DNA of 64,000 nt from Myxococcales bacterium (GCA_016794505.1 JAEUJZ010000023.1:256550-320549); one strand, 5' to 3'. Counted from the first letter of the stretch, positions 1-9,484 are shown. Translations and numbers: made by a program. The notes: generated by a model not told the origin, from the letters alone.

Positions 1-86
1 ACAGCCATAACAAACCAATATAATACGATGTGCGGAAATTATGTTTATTTATTTCTGGAACGTGGATTGATTACTCCAACCCCTTC
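1..86. other. AT-rich island downstream of the glycosyltransferase gene
   Basis: No gene is visible between the window edge and the stop codon of the minus-strand glycosyltransferase. The stretch is strongly AT-rich against a GC-rich background and contains TTATTTAT at 45-52. The same octamer occurs in two other AT-rich islands of this window, at 19472-19479 and 28383-28390. Each lies just past, or overlaps, the stop codon of a minus-strand gene. It may be a termination region or a protein-binding site; its role is unknown. Confidence 0.5.
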
Positions 87-1343
87 TTAACCGACGTCGG
101 TCGCGGGTCGCAGGCGGCCGCCGCGCTCGATGTGGAATGGGTGGCCGCGCCAGGTGATGCGCCGGGATATCGCCGAGCGCACAAAGCCCAGCCACAAAAG
201 ACCTTCGCCCTGCAGGAAGGCCACCGTCGAGCGCAGCGGGCCTGCAGGCAGCCCTTGCAGCCGCAAAAGTGCGTGCGCAAGCAGCGCCCGCAGCACGAAA
301 AGCAGCGCGACAAATCCCCCCAGCACCGTCGATGGCCACAGCAGCGCCAGCAGCACCAAGGCCGGCGTCACGCCAAGCATCAGCGGATACGTCGGCCACA
401 GCGCAGGTCGCTGCGCTCGTACCACCGTCTGCCAGCGAGCGGCGCGCTCAATCACCTCGCGCGCCGAGCGACCGCCGTCGAAACAGCGAGCCGCCCGCGG
501 GCTCACTGATATGCGATAGCCCAGCGCACACAGGCGCCGAGCGATCTCGTTGTCTTCGCCCAGGCAGTCAAAGAACGCCGAAAAGCCGCCGATCTGTTCC
601 AGCGCAGCACGCGGCATGGCGCACAGGGCTCCGGCCATCATCGGCGCGGTGTGTGCCTTGCCGGCCGGCGTCGCGGGTCGCAGCGCGTACAGGCCGTAAA
701 GAGCCAGAAAGCTCTGGGCCGATGCACAGACCAGCGCCGCACCTGCGCGATCCCAGGCGGTCTGCGGTGCGACTTCGATCGGCGCCGCGAACGAGGCTCC
801 CACCGTTTGCGCGTTCGTCGGCAGCGAGCCGCAAAGCGGCGCCAGAAGCGCCGGCAGATCATCCCGCGCAAGCCGCACATCGCTGTCGGCGGACACCACG
901 ATCGGCGCCTGCGTCGCGGACAGCGCTGCGGCAAGCTGAAAGGCTTTGCGATTGCACAGCGCAGGCGGCGACGTGACCAGCACTCGTGCGTCGCTGCCAA
1001 CCTGCAGCGCCCGCGCCTGCATCTGCACGTCGTGCGCGATGGCGTGGGCTGGATCGTCTTGGCTGGGGACCAAGAACAGCACCTCGCGCGGACCGGGATA
1101 CGGCGCGGTCAGCGACGACAGCAGGTTTTCATGCAGCCCTGGCTCGCGCCCTTCGCAAGGACGCAGGATGGCGATGGCGGGCCACGTTTCGCGGTCGGCT
1201 TCGGCCGGTTGCAGCGCCGCGCGGGCCCGGACAAAGCGACGACGCAAGAACAGCAAGCCGACAAGCAGCGTCGCCGTAAAGCCGACATTCAGGCCTGCCC
1301 AGACCTCGCACAGCGTATGCACGATCTGGGCAGCCAGACTCAT
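87..1343 (-). CDS. GT2/GT21-type membrane glycosyltransferase (HpnI/ceramide glucosyltransferase-like)
   Basis: The product (418 aa) is a processive-type family 2/21 glycosyltransferase that would move a sugar from a nucleotide-sugar donor to a lipid acceptor at the cytoplasmic membrane. One N-terminal membrane segment (about 15-33) precedes the catalytic domain. That domain carries the metal-binding DSD at 153-155, the acceptor-side ED at 263-264 and an RxxRW motif at 300-304. Hydrophobic segments follow at about 318-370. This layout is that of HpnI and ceramide glucosyltransferases. The ATG start overlaps the stop of the upstream CrtC-like gene by 4 nt, so the two are translationally coupled. 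The frame stays open further upstream, but that extension is Arg-rich antisense of the CrtC-like gene. The acceptor could be a hydroxylated carotenoid or a hopanoid; the sequence does not decide. Confidence 0.8.
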   Translation of the reverse strand: MSLAAQIVHTLCEVWAGLNVGFTATLLVGLLFLRRRFVRARAALQPAEADRETWPAIAILRPCEGREPGLHENLLSSLTAPYPGPREVLFLVPSQDDPAHAIAHDVQMQARALQVGSDARVLVTSPPALCNRKAFQLAAALSATQAPIVVSADSDVRLARDDLPALLAPLCGSLPTNAQTVGASFAAPIEVAPQTAWDRAGAALVCASAQSFLALYGLYALRPATPAGKAHTAPMMAGALCAMPRAALEQIGGFSAFFDCLGEDNEIARRLCALGYRISVSPRAARCFDGGRSAREVIERAARWQTVVRAQRPALWPTYPLMLGVTPALVLLALLWPSTVLGGFVALLFVLRALLAHALLRLQGLPAGPLRSTVAFLQGEGLLWLGFVRSAISRRITWRGHPFHIERGGRLRPATDVG

Positions 1344-2569
1344 GGCAGCGTGCGCGACGAGGAACGATCCGCGATCACGCGCGTCTTGTACGTCAAAAGA
1401 CGCTGCACGGCGCGGGAGCGAAAGCGCTCTAGATCCAGGTACTCGCCAACGCCCAAAAACTGCTCGCGATCCGGCGTCGAAGTCGCTGTTTTTTCGTCGC
1501 TGGGAGCAGAAAGCAGCGCGGAATAACGAGCATAAAACGGCGCATCTTCCAGGCGCCCTTTTGCGATGCGCTCGGCCTGAAATTCGCCCAAGACGAAGCG
1601 CGGCGGCACGCGCAGCCACAGATAGTCCGTGCGCCCGCCAGCGCTGCCCCCCCAACCGCTGCCATCGTCGCGCCAAACGCGCGCTCCACCGTCGGGATAA
1701 GGGCTCGGCTGGGCTGGATAACGCACCGCCAAGGCCAGCACACGGCCATCCCAGCGCTGCGCTTGATACAGCACCAGAGCCGCCGGATCGCGCGCTGCAG
1801 TTACGCCATGTGCCCACGACCAGCGACGGAACGTGTCTTCCAAGCGACCGCTGCCGCAGTTGCGATCGCAGTATGCATGGCCTGAAAAGCGCAGGTGCAG
1901 CGCGCCACAGGAAAGCTCGACCTGTGCGGTGGCTGCAGGCGCAATCGGCTGCCAAAAGTGCGCCTCGCCCGCGGCGTTTTCTCCCAGCGCAAACGGCGCG
2001 AGGGCGGATCCGATGTGCAGCGGCGTGTCGATGCGCAGACGCACCCGCACGCGCTCGCCCGGCTTGCCAAAGAAGCGCGTCGTGTCTTCGTCGATCTCGA
2101 CGTCGAGTCCGTCGGGACGATAGCGCAGCGCCGTCTGGGCCACCTGGATCTCGCTCGCATTTTTGACCAGCGCATCCCGCGGGTACTCGTTCATCACCCA
2201 CAAGCGCTGGCGCGACAGGCTGGGCTTGCCTGGCTCGCGCTCATACAGCGCGAAGTGAACCGCGGGATGATCGAGGCCACTGTCAGCATGCCCCTGGTGC
2301 AGTCGCTCGGCGTAGTGCGGTGAGAACACCGACCCGGCAAACACGATCAACGTCAGGCCATAGCGAGCTTCCGCCTGATCGTGTACTTCGATGTACCACC
2401 ACGCATACCCGCCGCGAGCCTGCGCACAAGACAGGGCCAGCGCATCGAACGGCTGCGCGGAACCGGCGGCGCTCACTGCGATGTGGGGGGGCTCGGGTTC
2501 TGGATGGCTCGACGGGCCGGCTTCATCCGATGGGGTCTTGGGGTTGGGAACGGAAGCACGCATCGCCAC
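1340..2569 (-). CDS. CrtC-like carotenoid 1,2-hydratase (hydroxyneurosporene synthase family)
   Basis: The 409-aa product matches the CrtC/hydroxyneurosporene synthase family, which adds water across a terminal double bond of acyclic carotenoids. The family hallmark is visible at about residues 53-86: a GGYAWWYIEV segment followed by YGLTLIVFAGSVFSPHYA. A GTG start is chosen because AAAGGAGAG lies about 9 nt upstream; an ATG two codons later is also possible. The gene is coupled by a 4-nt overlap to the glycosyltransferase downstream. This suggests that hydroxylation and glycosylation of the same lipid follow each other, as in carotenoid glucosides. The desaturase and synthase genes of the pathway are not in this window. 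Family membership is clear; the actual substrate is inferred. Confidence 0.8.
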   Translation of the reverse strand: MAMRASVPNPKTPSDEAGPSSHPEPEPPHIAVSAAGSAQPFDALALSCAQARGGYAWWYIEVHDQAEARYGLTLIVFAGSVFSPHYAERLHQGHADSGLDHPAVHFALYEREPGKPSLSRQRLWVMNEYPRDALVKNASEIQVAQTALRYRPDGLDVEIDEDTTRFFGKPGERVRVRLRIDTPLHIGSALAPFALGENAAGEAHFWQPIAPAATAQVELSCGALHLRFSGHAYCDRNCGSGRLEDTFRRWSWAHGVTAARDPAALVLYQAQRWDGRVLALAVRYPAQPSPYPDGGARVWRDDGSGWGGSAGGRTDYLWLRVPPRFVLGEFQAERIAKGRLEDAPFYARYSALLSAPSDEKTATSTPDREQFLGVGEYLDLERFRSRAVQRLLTYKTRVIADRSSSRTLP

Positions 2570-2598
2570 GCGGTCTCTCTCCTTTCGGGGGTGAGATG

Positions 2599-4296
2599 TC
2601 AGCGCGGGACGATCGTCGTCGGTTCAAATGCACCGATGGCCACGAAGTCCGTTCCTCGTGGCTGCTCATCCTGATCCAGTTCAGGAGCAGTCCAGGTCTG
2701 GTCCCCCATGCTGACGCGCTTGGCGCCGCCTTGAGCCACCGCTTTCTGTTCGGGAAGCGAGCCGCGCAAAAGACGCAGATCGCGCTTCTGTCGATCGATG
2801 AACAGCGCGTCGCGCACCGCATCGGGATAGAACACACCCGACTTGGAAAGCGCGCTGTCATTGGACGCCACGTTCCGCAGCACGACACCGCAGTTTGGAT
2901 CGACGTAGTGTTCTTCAGGCACCATCAAGAGCGGGCGATCCGACGAGAGCAGCGTGTTCAGTATCACCAAGCGATCGCCGAGAGGCTTGTCGCACCACAG
3001 CGATGTGTAATACCGGCCCGCCCGCAAAAGTCCGCTTTGCTGAATGAACGTCGCGTTGACGACCGTCGAGCTTCGGGTGCCAGCCGCGGACAGAGCGCGC
3101 ACGCGCAGGCCGCCGAACGCATCGTGGCTGTAGTCGCCGTTGTCGGCAAAGATGCTGTTTTCGATCTGAAAATCCGCGCCGTTGATCTCGACGCTGCGCG
3201 CGTTGGCGGCGAAGGCAGAAAACGCACTCTGCGCGGGCGGCCGGCCCAGCCAGCTATTGCGCAGCACAAGCTGGCAGCCGGACTCGGCGAGGACCGCGGT
3301 CTCGTTTTCGACGAACAGCGAGCGCTCGATGCGCAGCACCGTGCCCGTACCTTGGCAGCGAGTCGCGACCTGGTTGCCGCGCACGAACAGACCTTCCAGC
3401 ACGAGCTGCCCACCACGGACGCTGATGCCATCGCGCCCCGCGACTCCACCCAAGGTCACGCCGGGCAGGCTTTCGGCGCGCTGCGGCGGGCCATCGGCCA
3501 GCGGACCAATCACGTGAAAGGTCGCGCCGCGTGTCGTCGGTGCGAACGAAATATCGAGCCCAGAAAAATCGCTGGCCTGCACCACTTTGCGCAGCACGAC
3601 ATAGCGCTGGTTGATCGACAGGCGATCGATGGCTTGCTGCGGCGTGCAGAACACCGGGCCGCTGCGTGAGCACAGGTGTTGATCGACGATCAGAACTTGC
3701 TCAAAGGGCACGCACTGCCCTTTGTACATACCAAACGGTGCGCCGCTGTCGTCTTTGGCGCAGACTCCCGAGTCACACTCGCTGTGGTGCGCGCAGGCGC
3801 GACAGCTTCCCTGATCGCAGACGGGAGTGGCCGACAGGGTCGACGAAAGGGGCGAGCGGCCCTCGCTGCGTCCCGTTGTGCAGTCGCTGGACTCGCTTGT
3901 GACCCCGCGCTTGGCGATGCAGGCCACGCACTGCCCGGCGATGCAGCGCGGTGTCTGTGGGCTGCGCTCGCGGCACCGCACGTCGTCTCCGTCCTGGCAG
4001 CGACGGCAGGCGGCCTGCAGATCGTCGCAGATGGGCGCGCTCTCAGGGCAGCGAACGCTCAGCGTGCAGCGCGGCTGACAACGAGCTTCACCCTCTGCAT
4101 CCTCCATGCAGCGCTCATCGCTTGAGCAGGCTTTGTCAGCACAGATTGCGTCCGGGATGGCAACGCAGCCCGACATGGCCAGCACCGCTCCGATCGACAA
4201 GGCAACGCGCCGCGCCCAGGTGGCCGATGGCTTCGGTGTGGATTGCCTGATCAGACCTGCCAGCTTCGAGCGAGTTTGACGGAGGCACGCGCGCAT
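2599..4296 (-). CDS. Cys-rich lipoprotein with right-handed beta-helix domain
   Basis: A 565-aa exported lipoprotein of unknown role. An N-terminal signal ends in the lipobox LAMSGC. About 150 residues with many Cys pairs follow, including CSSDERC and CRRCQDGDDVRC patterns of the kind common in secreted myxobacterial proteins. The C-terminal two thirds look like a parallel beta-helix of the pectate-lyase or NosD kind: repeated short strands with ISVRGGQLVLEGLFVRGN and Asn-rich turns such as NSWLG, NSIFADN and NATFIQ. No catalytic site is evident, so it could be a surface or polysaccharide-binding protein. A start 15 codons earlier would overlap the neighbouring PEGA gene by 32 nt, so the internal ATG giving MRACLRQT is preferred. 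Confidence 0.75.
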   Translation of the reverse strand: MRACLRQTRSKLAGLIRQSTPKPSATWARRVALSIGAVLAMSGCVAIPDAICADKACSSDERCMEDAEGEARCQPRCTLSVRCPESAPICDDLQAACRRCQDGDDVRCRERSPQTPRCIAGQCVACIAKRGVTSESSDCTTGRSEGRSPLSSTLSATPVCDQGSCRACAHHSECDSGVCAKDDSGAPFGMYKGQCVPFEQVLIVDQHLCSRSGPVFCTPQQAIDRLSINQRYVVLRKVVQASDFSGLDISFAPTTRGATFHVIGPLADGPPQRAESLPGVTLGGVAGRDGISVRGGQLVLEGLFVRGNQVATRCQGTGTVLRIERSLFVENETAVLAESGCQLVLRNSWLGRPPAQSAFSAFAANARSVEINGADFQIENSIFADNGDYSHDAFGGLRVRALSAAGTRSSTVVNATFIQQSGLLRAGRYYTSLWCDKPLGDRLVILNTLLSSDRPLLMVPEEHYVDPNCGVVLRNVASNDSALSKSGVFYPDAVRDALFIDRQKRDLRLLRGSLPEQKAVAQGGAKRVSMGDQTWTAPELDQDEQPRGTDFVAIGAFEPTTIVPR

Positions 4297-4309
4297 GGCG
4301 CGCACCGTA

Positions 4310-6082
4310 TCAGAACCGTAGCTCGCTGAATATCCCAGCAAAGCTCGGCGAAACGAGCGGTCGCACCGACCACAAATTCGTCGGTGGGCGATCTAACATT
4401 CGCGAGGTTTTCGTGCCGCCGTCTGCGGTTTTTTCGCGGTGAAATCGCGGGTGGTTGGCAGCCGCCCAGCCGAACCAGCTCGCGCCCACGATAAACGCCG
4501 CGCTGCCGATGCCCAAGAGCAGGCCCCCTGGGATGTTGGGGTTGAACACGGTCTCGCAGTTTGGCCGCGTGCAGATGTTCACGGTGTTGCCAACAATCAG
4601 AAGCGTTCCGCCGGCCAGCGCCGCAGCCAAGCCTAGCGACCCAATCACCGCGCCGGGAACGAGCGATGGGGGATACAGCGCCACGTCGGTGCTGTTGCGC
4701 GGCACGGCGGTGACTTGCTGACGAAGCTGCAGGCCTCGCCAGTTCCGCACGCTCACCATGTGGACGCCGGGTGTCGTCGGCACGGCGGTCTCAACCCGCA
4801 AGTCGCGCACCTGCAGATTTTTGCTGGGTACCAGCTGGCCATCGACGCTGATCGAGTAGCCCCGCGGCGCCGCAATGCGGATCTCGGTCAAGCGCTGCAG
4901 AGCGACGCGCACCGGCTCCATCCCGACTCGCACGTTGATCGTAAATACCGTCGATTCATATGGCAGGTTGCGTGGCGCAAACGCTTCGACGCGGTGTGTG
5001 CCTTCCGCCAGCTCGATGATCTTCTCGCGCGGATCGACGGCCTCTCCATCGACGAGGACGCGCGTTCCTTCGGGCGTCCATTCAAACTTGACCGAGACCG
5101 GTTGATTCTTTAGCTCGACGGCCAGCGAGCCGCCGGCTTGGGCCACGGTCACCGACGCATCCTGCGCCAGGAAGCCGGGCTTTTCGACGTGGACGGTGTA
5201 CGCACCCAAGAACACGCGCACGTCGCGCGTGCCGTCTCGCTCGGCATCTGTCAGGTCGCGCGTGTTGCCGCGGCTGTCGATCAGGCGCACTTTGCAGCCG
5301 GCTGGCTTCACATCCAGACGCAGTGGCGCGGTCAAGCGCTGCGTCGTGATCACCAAGTCGACCGCTTCTTCGATCTGGCGGCGCAGCTTCGCCTCTTCGC
5401 GCTTCAGCAGAACTTCTGTGTCCTGCGAGATCCCTTTCGCCTCGGGATCGAACACCGAGACACTGGCCAGAAGGCCCCGCCCCTTGGGCGACTGCACGAT
5501 GACGTCGACCAGGCGGGTCGCCGCCAAGCGGTCGGCGATGACGGCACGGCAGTCATCCCGTCGACAGCCACGCAGCGACGGCTCTTTGGCGAACAGCTCT
5601 TCCACTTTGGCTGGCGGCAGAAGCTGATAGTGACGCGACGCGACCTGGGCCGCTGCCTCTTGCACGACCTCGCACAGTCGACCCTGGCCGCCTTCGCTAT
5701 TGCATTCCAAGCGGATGGCAGCCAGCGGCAAAACGACCGGCGGAGTCACCGTTGCCGTCGAAGGTGGCGTGGGCGGAGTCACCGGCTCGACAGGCGCGGT
5801 CACCGGGGGATCTTTTCTGCCGCCCTTTTTGCCGCCTTTTTTTCCAGCCTTCTTGCCGCCTTTTTTCTCGCCCTTTTTCTCGCCTTTGGCAGCCCAGGCT
5901 TGGCTTGCACCCACGCTCACCGAAGCGGATGACATGGGCGCCACGCTGATGCCAACGAATGCCAGCAGCACCAGCCAGGCCTGTCGACTGGCAAAAACAC
6001 CGCACCGGCCCGCGATGTCGCGGCCGGCAAGGCGGGCGCAGGGGTCAGCTGGCAGGGGGTCTCGCGGACATTCCCGCTCCAT
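4310..6082 (-). CDS. PEGA-domain protein with Lys/Gly-rich linker and two C-terminal membrane helices
   Basis: The product (590 aa) has a signal or anchor segment, then a low-complexity Lys-Gly region of GEKKGGKK-like repeats and a Pro/Thr linker. Next comes an N-domain with a GCx4C motif (GCRRDDC), then three or so PEGA-like beta modules, e.g. around KPAGCKVRLID, TPEGTRVLVDGEAV and APRGYSISVDGQ. Two hydrophobic segments lie near the C terminus, SLVPGAVIGSLGLAAALAGG and GGLLLGIGSAAFIVGASWFG. PEGA domains are extracellular or periplasmic beta modules typical of Myxococcota. A second protein here (16582-17844) has the same order of parts and the same GCx4C motif. The ATG at 6082 is chosen; a GTG 8 codons upstream is an alternative. 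Function is unknown. Confidence 0.75.
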   Translation of the reverse strand: MERECPRDPLPADPCARLAGRDIAGRCGVFASRQAWLVLLAFVGISVAPMSSASVSVGASQAWAAKGEKKGEKKGGKKAGKKGGKKGGRKDPPVTAPVEPVTPPTPPSTATVTPPVVLPLAAIRLECNSEGGQGRLCEVVQEAAAQVASRHYQLLPPAKVEELFAKEPSLRGCRRDDCRAVIADRLAATRLVDVIVQSPKGRGLLASVSVFDPEAKGISQDTEVLLKREEAKLRRQIEEAVDLVITTQRLTAPLRLDVKPAGCKVRLIDSRGNTRDLTDAERDGTRDVRVFLGAYTVHVEKPGFLAQDASVTVAQAGGSLAVELKNQPVSVKFEWTPEGTRVLVDGEAVDPREKIIELAEGTHRVEAFAPRNLPYESTVFTINVRVGMEPVRVALQRLTEIRIAAPRGYSISVDGQLVPSKNLQVRDLRVETAVPTTPGVHMVSVRNWRGLQLRQQVTAVPRNSTDVALYPPSLVPGAVIGSLGLAAALAGGTLLIVGNTVNICTRPNCETVFNPNIPGGLLLGIGSAAFIVGASWFGWAAANHPRFHREKTADGGTKTSRMLDRPPTNLWSVRPLVSPSFAGIFSELRF

Positions 6083-6208
6083 GTGACCCGACGATGCTAG
6101 AAACACGGCAAAATAGTATCACTACTCGCCATGGTCGCGATCCGGGACCGCAGCGATCTCGCTTGTCGGCGCGGCTCGGTTCGACAGGCGCGGCTCGTGA
6201 CGAAGCGC

Positions 6209-6706
6209 TTAGCGCGTGTGCTTGTCGATCAGGCGAGCGATGCCCGGCACGGCCTCTTCGACGTGCTTTTTCGCAGATGGCCGCAGCTTCTCGTAGCTCT
6301 TCTTGACCACGCCCCCCTGAGCCCGAGCCGCGCGCTCGTCGGTGATCCCCAAGAGTGCATCCGCGACGGGACCGCTCTCTCCGGCCAGAAAGTCGGTCAG
6401 CAAGCGCGTGCTGCCCTGGCTGCGCTGCTTGAGGTGGGCTTGATAAAACGGCTCCAGTCGACGGGCAAAGTCATCGAGCAAGTGGTCGACGGCTTCGGCA
6501 ATAAAGCCGGGCTTGACCGCTTTGACCGTGGCATACCCCAGCTTGATTACCTGGCCGGAAAAGCCGCCCTTGCGACTGACTTCTTCCTCGATCAACACGA
6601 CGCAGTCAGCGATCACCTGCCGACGACGGTCCGGGGCCGTCAATCGGCTGACCAGGGTAACCTCGGCAGGCGCCGCGCTCGAATCGGATGTAGGGGATAG
6701 GGACAC
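6209..6706 (-). CDS. DUF6918-like conserved protein
   Basis: A 165-aa soluble protein, mostly helical. Its core is a GFSGQVIKLGYATVKAVKPGF segment, then AEAVDHLLDDFARRLEPFY and a C-terminal VEEAVPGIARLIDKHTR. This resembles the small family known mainly from actinobacteria (Rv0543c type, DUF6918), whose function is not established. The GTG start is supported by a perfect AGGAGG five nucleotides upstream (complement of 6712-6717). It is the first gene of the minus-strand group and is divergent from the FG-GAP lipoprotein. The family name is from memory and should be treated as likely, not certain. Confidence 0.7.
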   Translation of the reverse strand: MSLSPTSDSSAAPAEVTLVSRLTAPDRRRQVIADCVVLIEEEVSRKGGFSGQVIKLGYATVKAVKPGFIAEAVDHLLDDFARRLEPFYQAHLKQRSQGSTRLLTDFLAGESGPVADALLGITDERAARAQGGVVKKSYEKLRPSAKKHVEEAVPGIARLIDKHTR

Positions 6707-6773
6707 GAAGACCTCCTAGCCGAGGCCTATATCACAGAACGTTGGCCCGAGCGCCCTACATCCGTGCTCGCCA

Positions 6774-6804
6774 GCCTCGGCTGATCGGCGGCCTCAGCCG
6801 AGGC
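6774..6804. repeat. 11-bp inverted repeat in a divergent intergenic region
   Basis: Arms GCCTCGGCTGA (6774-6784) and TCAGCCGAGGC (6794-6804) are perfectly complementary around a 9-nt loop. They lie between two divergent genes, where no gene ends, so an operator or leader structure is more likely than a terminator. The same right arm TCAGCCGAGGC recurs in a hairpin at 30118-30128. Confidence 0.5.
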
Positions 6805-6895
6805 CATCGGCCATCACAGGGCGCGGCGCGGCGAAGCCCGTAAGGTCGCGAAAACGCGACACTTCCGCCCCCTACCGCCTGGTATTCTTGAAAGA

Positions 6896-9484
6896 ATGCG
6901 ACGGGATCAGCATCGCTCTCTAGGGCTGGGGCACCTAGAGCGAGAGGGGCAGTCCAGGCTCTATGCGAACGACACGTCTCTTTCTTGGGCTGGGGCGCGC
7001 TCGACACCGGGGCGACGCTGGTCCCCGCCGCTTGCGGGACTGGTGCTCGGCGGGCTGCTTTTTGCCTGTGGTGATGAGCCTCGCAGCCTGCAAGCCGTCG
7101 AGCCACCGCTCGGCTCCATCCTGGGTGGCGATGCGGTCGTGCTGCACGGCAGCGGCTTCCGCGACGACATGCGCGTGTTTTTCGCCGACCAAAACGCAGC
7201 GGTGCTGGATCGCGTCGGCAGCCATCGGCTTCATGTGCGGACGCCGGCTGCCGCGATGCGTGGCGAAGTTGCGGTCCACGCCGAATGGAGCGGCGGCGAG
7301 CACGCGACACTGCCCCGCGCTTTTACGTTTCACGCGCTGAACCTTGCAGCCGAGCCGCATTCCTTTGTGCCCTCTCGCGTGCTTGCGCTGGCTGACATCG
7401 CGCCATCGTTGACGGGTCCAGCGCCGCTTGCCGATCTGGCCATCGCGACCGAGCAGCCCGCCGAGGTGCAGCTTGTGCGCGGGCTCGACGACGGTCGCCT
7501 GACCTGGGTCGGCAGCCTGCCGTTGCGTGCGTCCCCAGCGGCGCTGCTCAGCCTCGATCTCAATGGCGATGGCCGCAGCGATCTGGTGGTTGCCGAGACG
7601 GCCCGCGCCGCGGTCTCGCTGTGGCTGGCGCAGCCCGATGGATCGTTTCGCGCCGAGGGAGAGATCGCGACGCGCTGTCTTCCCGTTTCGCTGGCTGCAG
7701 CCCAGGTGGTGGAAGATGCGCTGCCCGATCTGGTGCTCGGCTGCCAAGAGGCCGTCGCCGGGACTTCCCCGGTCCATGTCCTGCCCAACCGCTGGCCACA
7801 AGGGCCAGCCGCGCGCTTTGGCTCGCCGCTTGTGCTGTCTCTGACCGGTAGCACGGCAAGCGGGGCTGCCAGCGTGCTCGCGGTCGATCTCAACTTCGAT
7901 GGGCGCCCCGACGTGGCCGCTGCGCTTACCAACCGGGCCGCTTTGCATATCTGGTTCAGCGACGGCATGGGGGGCTTTTCACCTGCGCCGCCCCTGCAAA
8001 CCGGCAGCCAGCCAGCGACCTTGCTTGCCGCGGACGTAAACGGCGATCAGCGCAGCGATCTGGTCGTGCGCGAGAGCGGCGGCGCCAGTCTCGGCATCTT
8101 TCTTTCACAAGGCAGCACGTTTTCACCGCGCATCGAACACCTGCTTCCGCCAGGCACGCAGGCAGCGCACGTGGCAGCCATCGACTGGGATCGCGATGGG
8201 CGGCACGAGCTAGCCGTGGCGGCCGAGGTTCCCCCATTTCTGTCGCTGCTGCGCCTGGGATCGCCGAACACCCTGCAGCGTGTGGACGATCTGGTCGTCG
8301 CAGAGCCGCCCTGGCGACTTCTGGCTGCGCCGCTTCCTCGTTCGGGCCAGCCGGCTCTTTTCGCCTGCAATCGCGACGGCAGCGCGCTTTCTGCCTGGCC
8401 GTGGTCAGGTGGCGGGCGAGCGGCGATGGCGCAGACATCTTCCGCCCTGCCTGTGCCGCATGGTGTGGTCACCGCGGATCTCAGCAGCGACGGTCGCAGC
8501 GATGCCGCATGGCTGGTCGGAAGCCGCATTGCGCTGCTTCTGGCCGATGCCACCGAACGAAAAGACAAGGGCCTGCCCAGCCCGCTCTTCGTCGATGTGA
8601 ACGGCCCGCGCGGTGTCCCCCGCAGCCTGGCAGCCGGCGACCTGAACGGCGACTGGCTCGGCGACCTGGTGGTAGCAGATGCAAGTGGTTTGCAAGTGCT
8701 GCTGGCGCAGCAGCCAGGCCAGTATCAGCCCGCCATTTCCGTCGAGTTAGGTGTTCCGATCGAGCACCTGAGCCTGGCGGATCTCAGCGAGGACAGCCGG
8801 CCGGATGTGCTGGCCACAAGCCCAGCGCAGCCAGGCCTTTTGATCTTCGTGGGCAAAGGAAATGGCACCCTGCAGGCGCCGCAGCGCATCCCTCTGCCGT
8901 CGGCGGATGTGCAAGCCCTGCGCGTCCTCGATCAGGATGGCGATGGCCATCGCGACGTGCTGGTGCTGGCGAGCGATCGCGTGTACATCCTGCGCGGCGA
9001 AGGGATGGGCCGCTTGGCCGCGCCGCGGACCGTCGTATTGCCCGAGGCGGGAGGCACCATGGCCGTGGCCGATCTCGACTTTGACGGTCGGCGCGATGTG
9101 CTGGTCGGCAGTCGGTACGGTCGACGGCTGCTGCTGCTGCGCGGGCAAGCGGACGGCGATCTTTCGCTGGTGCAGAGCCTGGACACGCCCGGACGGCCCG
9201 ATCTGCTGGTCGCGGAAGACATCGATCGCGATGGTCTGATCGATCTGCTCTCTAGCGAGCGAGGGAGGGGCGATCTGCAGGTCTATTTGGGGCGCCCAGA
9301 CGGCACCCTGCTGCCTGCGCTGTCGTTTTCCGGCAGCCCGCTGCCGTCGACTCCCAGAGAGGCCGCCATGCCCGTCGTCGATCTGGCTACGATCGACCTC
9401 AACTTCGATGCTGAGCGCGACATCTTGACCTTGGGAAGTCAGGGGTATGTGCTCAAGACGCGGGGCAGCTTGGGGCCGCGCTAA
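6896..9484 (+). CDS. FG-GAP/VCBS-repeat lipoprotein with N-terminal IPT/TIG domain
   Basis: An 862-aa exported protein. A hydrophobic segment ending in LLFACG puts the lipidated Cys at residue 58, so the signal peptide has an unusually long leader. No ATG, GTG or TTG nearer the hydrophobic core is in frame. Residues about 65-147 resemble an IPT/TIG immunoglobulin-like domain (EPPLGSILGGDAVVLHGSGF). The rest is a series of FG-GAP/VCBS repeats with Ca-loop motifs such as DLNGDGRSDLVV, DLNFDGRPDVAA, DVNGDQRSDLVV, DQDGDGHRDVLV and DIDRDGLIDLLS, implying a beta-propeller on the outer surface. Such proteins are frequent in myxobacteria; the ligand is unknown. Several repeats lack the full DxDxDG loop, e.g. 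DLSEDSRPDV. Confidence 0.85.
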   Translation: MRRDQHRSLGLGHLEREGQSRLYANDTSLSWAGARSTPGRRWSPPLAGLVLGGLLFACGDEPRSLQAVEPPLGSILGGDAVVLHGSGFRDDMRVFFADQNAAVLDRVGSHRLHVRTPAAAMRGEVAVHAEWSGGEHATLPRAFTFHALNLAAEPHSFVPSRVLALADIAPSLTGPAPLADLAIATEQPAEVQLVRGLDDGRLTWVGSLPLRASPAALLSLDLNGDGRSDLVVAETARAAVSLWLAQPDGSFRAEGEIATRCLPVSLAAAQVVEDALPDLVLGCQEAVAGTSPVHVLPNRWPQGPAARFGSPLVLSLTGSTASGAASVLAVDLNFDGRPDVAAALTNRAALHIWFSDGMGGFSPAPPLQTGSQPATLLAADVNGDQRSDLVVRESGGASLGIFLSQGSTFSPRIEHLLPPGTQAAHVAAIDWDRDGRHELAVAAEVPPFLSLLRLGSPNTLQRVDDLVVAEPPWRLLAAPLPRSGQPALFACNRDGSALSAWPWSGGGRAAMAQTSSALPVPHGVVTADLSSDGRSDAAWLVGSRIALLLADATERKDKGLPSPLFVDVNGPRGVPRSLAAGDLNGDWLGDLVVADASGLQVLLAQQPGQYQPAISVELGVPIEHLSLADLSEDSRPDVLATSPAQPGLLIFVGKGNGTLQAPQRIPLPSADVQALRVLDQDGDGHRDVLVLASDRVYILRGEGMGRLAAPRTVVLPEAGGTMAVADLDFDGRRDVLVGSRYGRRLLLLRGQADGDLSLVQSLDTPGRPDLLVAEDIDRDGLIDLLSSERGRGDLQVYLGRPDGTLLPALSFSGSPLPSTPREAAMPVVDLATIDLNFDAERDILTLGSQGYVLKTRGSLGPR

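Noticed and set aside
20..52. TTATGTT-type arm of a dif-like site in the first AT-rich island
   Set aside because: Only the XerD-like half is present; the expected XerC half 17 nt upstream does not match GGTGCGCATAA, and dif would lie opposite the origin, not near a parS.
1344..2201. Long upstream extension of the glycosyltransferase frame
   Set aside because: It is antisense to, and out of frame with, the CrtC-like gene; its translation is Arg/Ala-rich with no domain.
3506..3521. CACGTGAAA sequence resembling parS
   Set aside because: The left half reads CCAAT instead of TGTTT/C, and the site is inside a gene.
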